This document shows, in pieces, positions 5,774 through 6,293 of a DNA stretch of 6,293 nt (its first letter is position 1; each line of letters starts with the position of its first letter). A program made the translations under genes and the position numbers. The notes below the pieces were generated by a model. The model saw only the letters and a list, made by a program, of their open reading frames with translations. It was not told the DNA's origin and ran no database searches. Source of the DNA: SMTZ1-83 sp048883405 (GTDB taxonomy: Archaea > Asgardarchaeota > Thorarchaeia > Thorarchaeales > Thorarchaeaceae); assembly GCA_048883405.1 (NCBI GenBank), contig JBHLQS010000167.1, forward strand, positions 1-6,293, read 5' to 3'.

Positions 5774-6293
5774 TCATTTCTCCTTGCGATAGATCAGGAA
5801 TTTCTCGAAAGCTGTGAACCCGGGCTTTATTCTGACGATTGCCTCCGCCTCTGCTCCTTCTGCGCTGAATCCGAAACTGGATATAATCGGAACATCAGTC
5901 CAACCAGCTTCCTTGCAGTCCTTCGCAAGCTCCACCAGAAGTCGCTCCCACGCAAAGTCGTATCCTGGCTTCAAGGCTCTGAATCTTAGGATTAGTCGCT
6001 CACCGTCTGCCGGGATGTTGACAGTTTCGGGACTGGTTCGTAGAGCAGCCGTTGCTCCAACAGCCTCATCGCCATCAAACACAATTATCGGGGCTCTATT
6101 CGGGAAGACACGATCCTTGAAGTAGGACACAAAACCATCTCTATCCGTGAATGCTTGTCGGAGACGCTCATCGGCAAGGCACAAGTCTACCAATAGTTCG
6201 ATATCATCTTCAGTGGCCTTCCTTGCCTTCAACTTCGCCGCTTCTCCCTTCACTTCTTTCTTGGCTGTTTCCTTGACATCAAAATCAACGCTG
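5774..6293 (-). CDS. GNAT-like acetyltransferase domain protein, 5' end outside window
   Basis: The frame is open on the minus strand to the right edge. GTG 6253 is an in-frame start codon, but the codons before it (translating to SVDFDVKETAKKEVKGEAAK) also look coding, so the gene very likely begins beyond 6293, possibly as a fusion or with a charged N-terminal linker. Counting from GTG 6253, RKATEDDIELLVDL (11-24) is a classic GNAT first strand and helix, and APIIVFDGDEAVGATAAL (54-71) is the beta2-beta3 hairpin. ERLILRFRALKPGYDFAWERLLVELAKDC spans the position of motif A (85-113), and GFTAFEKFLIYRK (145-157) resembles the C-terminal strands. The usual acetyl-CoA pyrophosphate loop (R/Q-x-x-G-x-G/A) is not recognisable, being replaced by PGYDFAWE. 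The protein may therefore bind CoA poorly, or be a non-catalytic GNAT fold. It is the first visible gene of the operon with the Isf-type flavoprotein. The substrate is unknown. Confidence 0.65.
   Translation of the reverse strand, partial: SVDFDVKETAKKEVKGEAAKLKARKATEDDIELLVDLCLADERLRQAFTDRDGFVSYFKDRVFPNRAPIIVFDGDEAVGATAALRTSPETVNIPADGERLILRFRALKPGYDFAWERLLVELAKDCKEAGWTDVPIISSFGFSAEGAEAEAIVRIKPGFTAFEKFLIYRKEK

Noticed and set aside
5814..6125. Plus-strand 103-codon frame opposite the GNAT-like gene
   Set aside because: Its Ala/Ser-rich composition is what antisense translation of the GNAT-like coding strand produces, and there is no ribosome site.

Overview
The window looks like a compact stretch of a prokaryotic chromosome of moderate GC content, most likely from an anaerobic archaeon. 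The hints are an archaeal-MCM-like winged helix at the end of a HEAT-repeat protein, an Isf-type iron-sulfur flavoprotein with a compact cysteine motif, frequent non-ATG starts, and purine-rich Shine-Dalgarno sites. An Asgard-type (e.g. Thorarchaeota-like) host is possible, but that is a guess; no taxonomic marker gene is present. I saw no rRNA, tRNA, CRISPR array, insertion sequence or other mobile-element signature.

Left part, plus strand (1-2732): the 3' end, or whole, of a small coiled-coil gene comes first. After a gap of about 120 bases there is a tightly coupled pair of genes. The first encodes a helical protein of unknown family with a strikingly lysine-rich C-terminal tail. The second starts one base after it and encodes a roughly 500-residue HEAT-repeat protein with a disordered linker and a C-terminal winged helix. 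The basic tail, helical scaffold and winged helix suggest a nucleic-acid-associated complex. This pair is the least explained part of the window and the best candidate for something undescribed.

Middle, plus strand (2796-5112): two metal-dependent amidohydrolases lie in tandem. The first is a convincing SsnA-like member of the ATZ/TRZ (cytosine deaminase-like) group with all metal and catalytic residues. The second is an amidohydrolase-2 (COG2159) type TIM-barrel hydrolase whose reading frame overlaps the first. They may act on successive intermediates of a heterocycle (purine- or pyrimidine-like) pathway, but no substrate can be read from the sequence.

Right part, minus strand (5189-6293): a convergent operon of a GNAT-like protein (cut off by the right edge) followed 24 bases later by an Isf-type iron-sulfur flavoprotein. 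The 76-base convergent gap holds a perfect 7-bp inverted repeat that could end transcription.

Two gene starts are problematic. The lysine-tail gene has its best ribosome-binding site and ATG out of frame with its coding sequence. The second amidohydrolase has only GTG/CTG starts near its conserved N-terminus. Either may reflect non-canonical initiation or a base-level assembly error.
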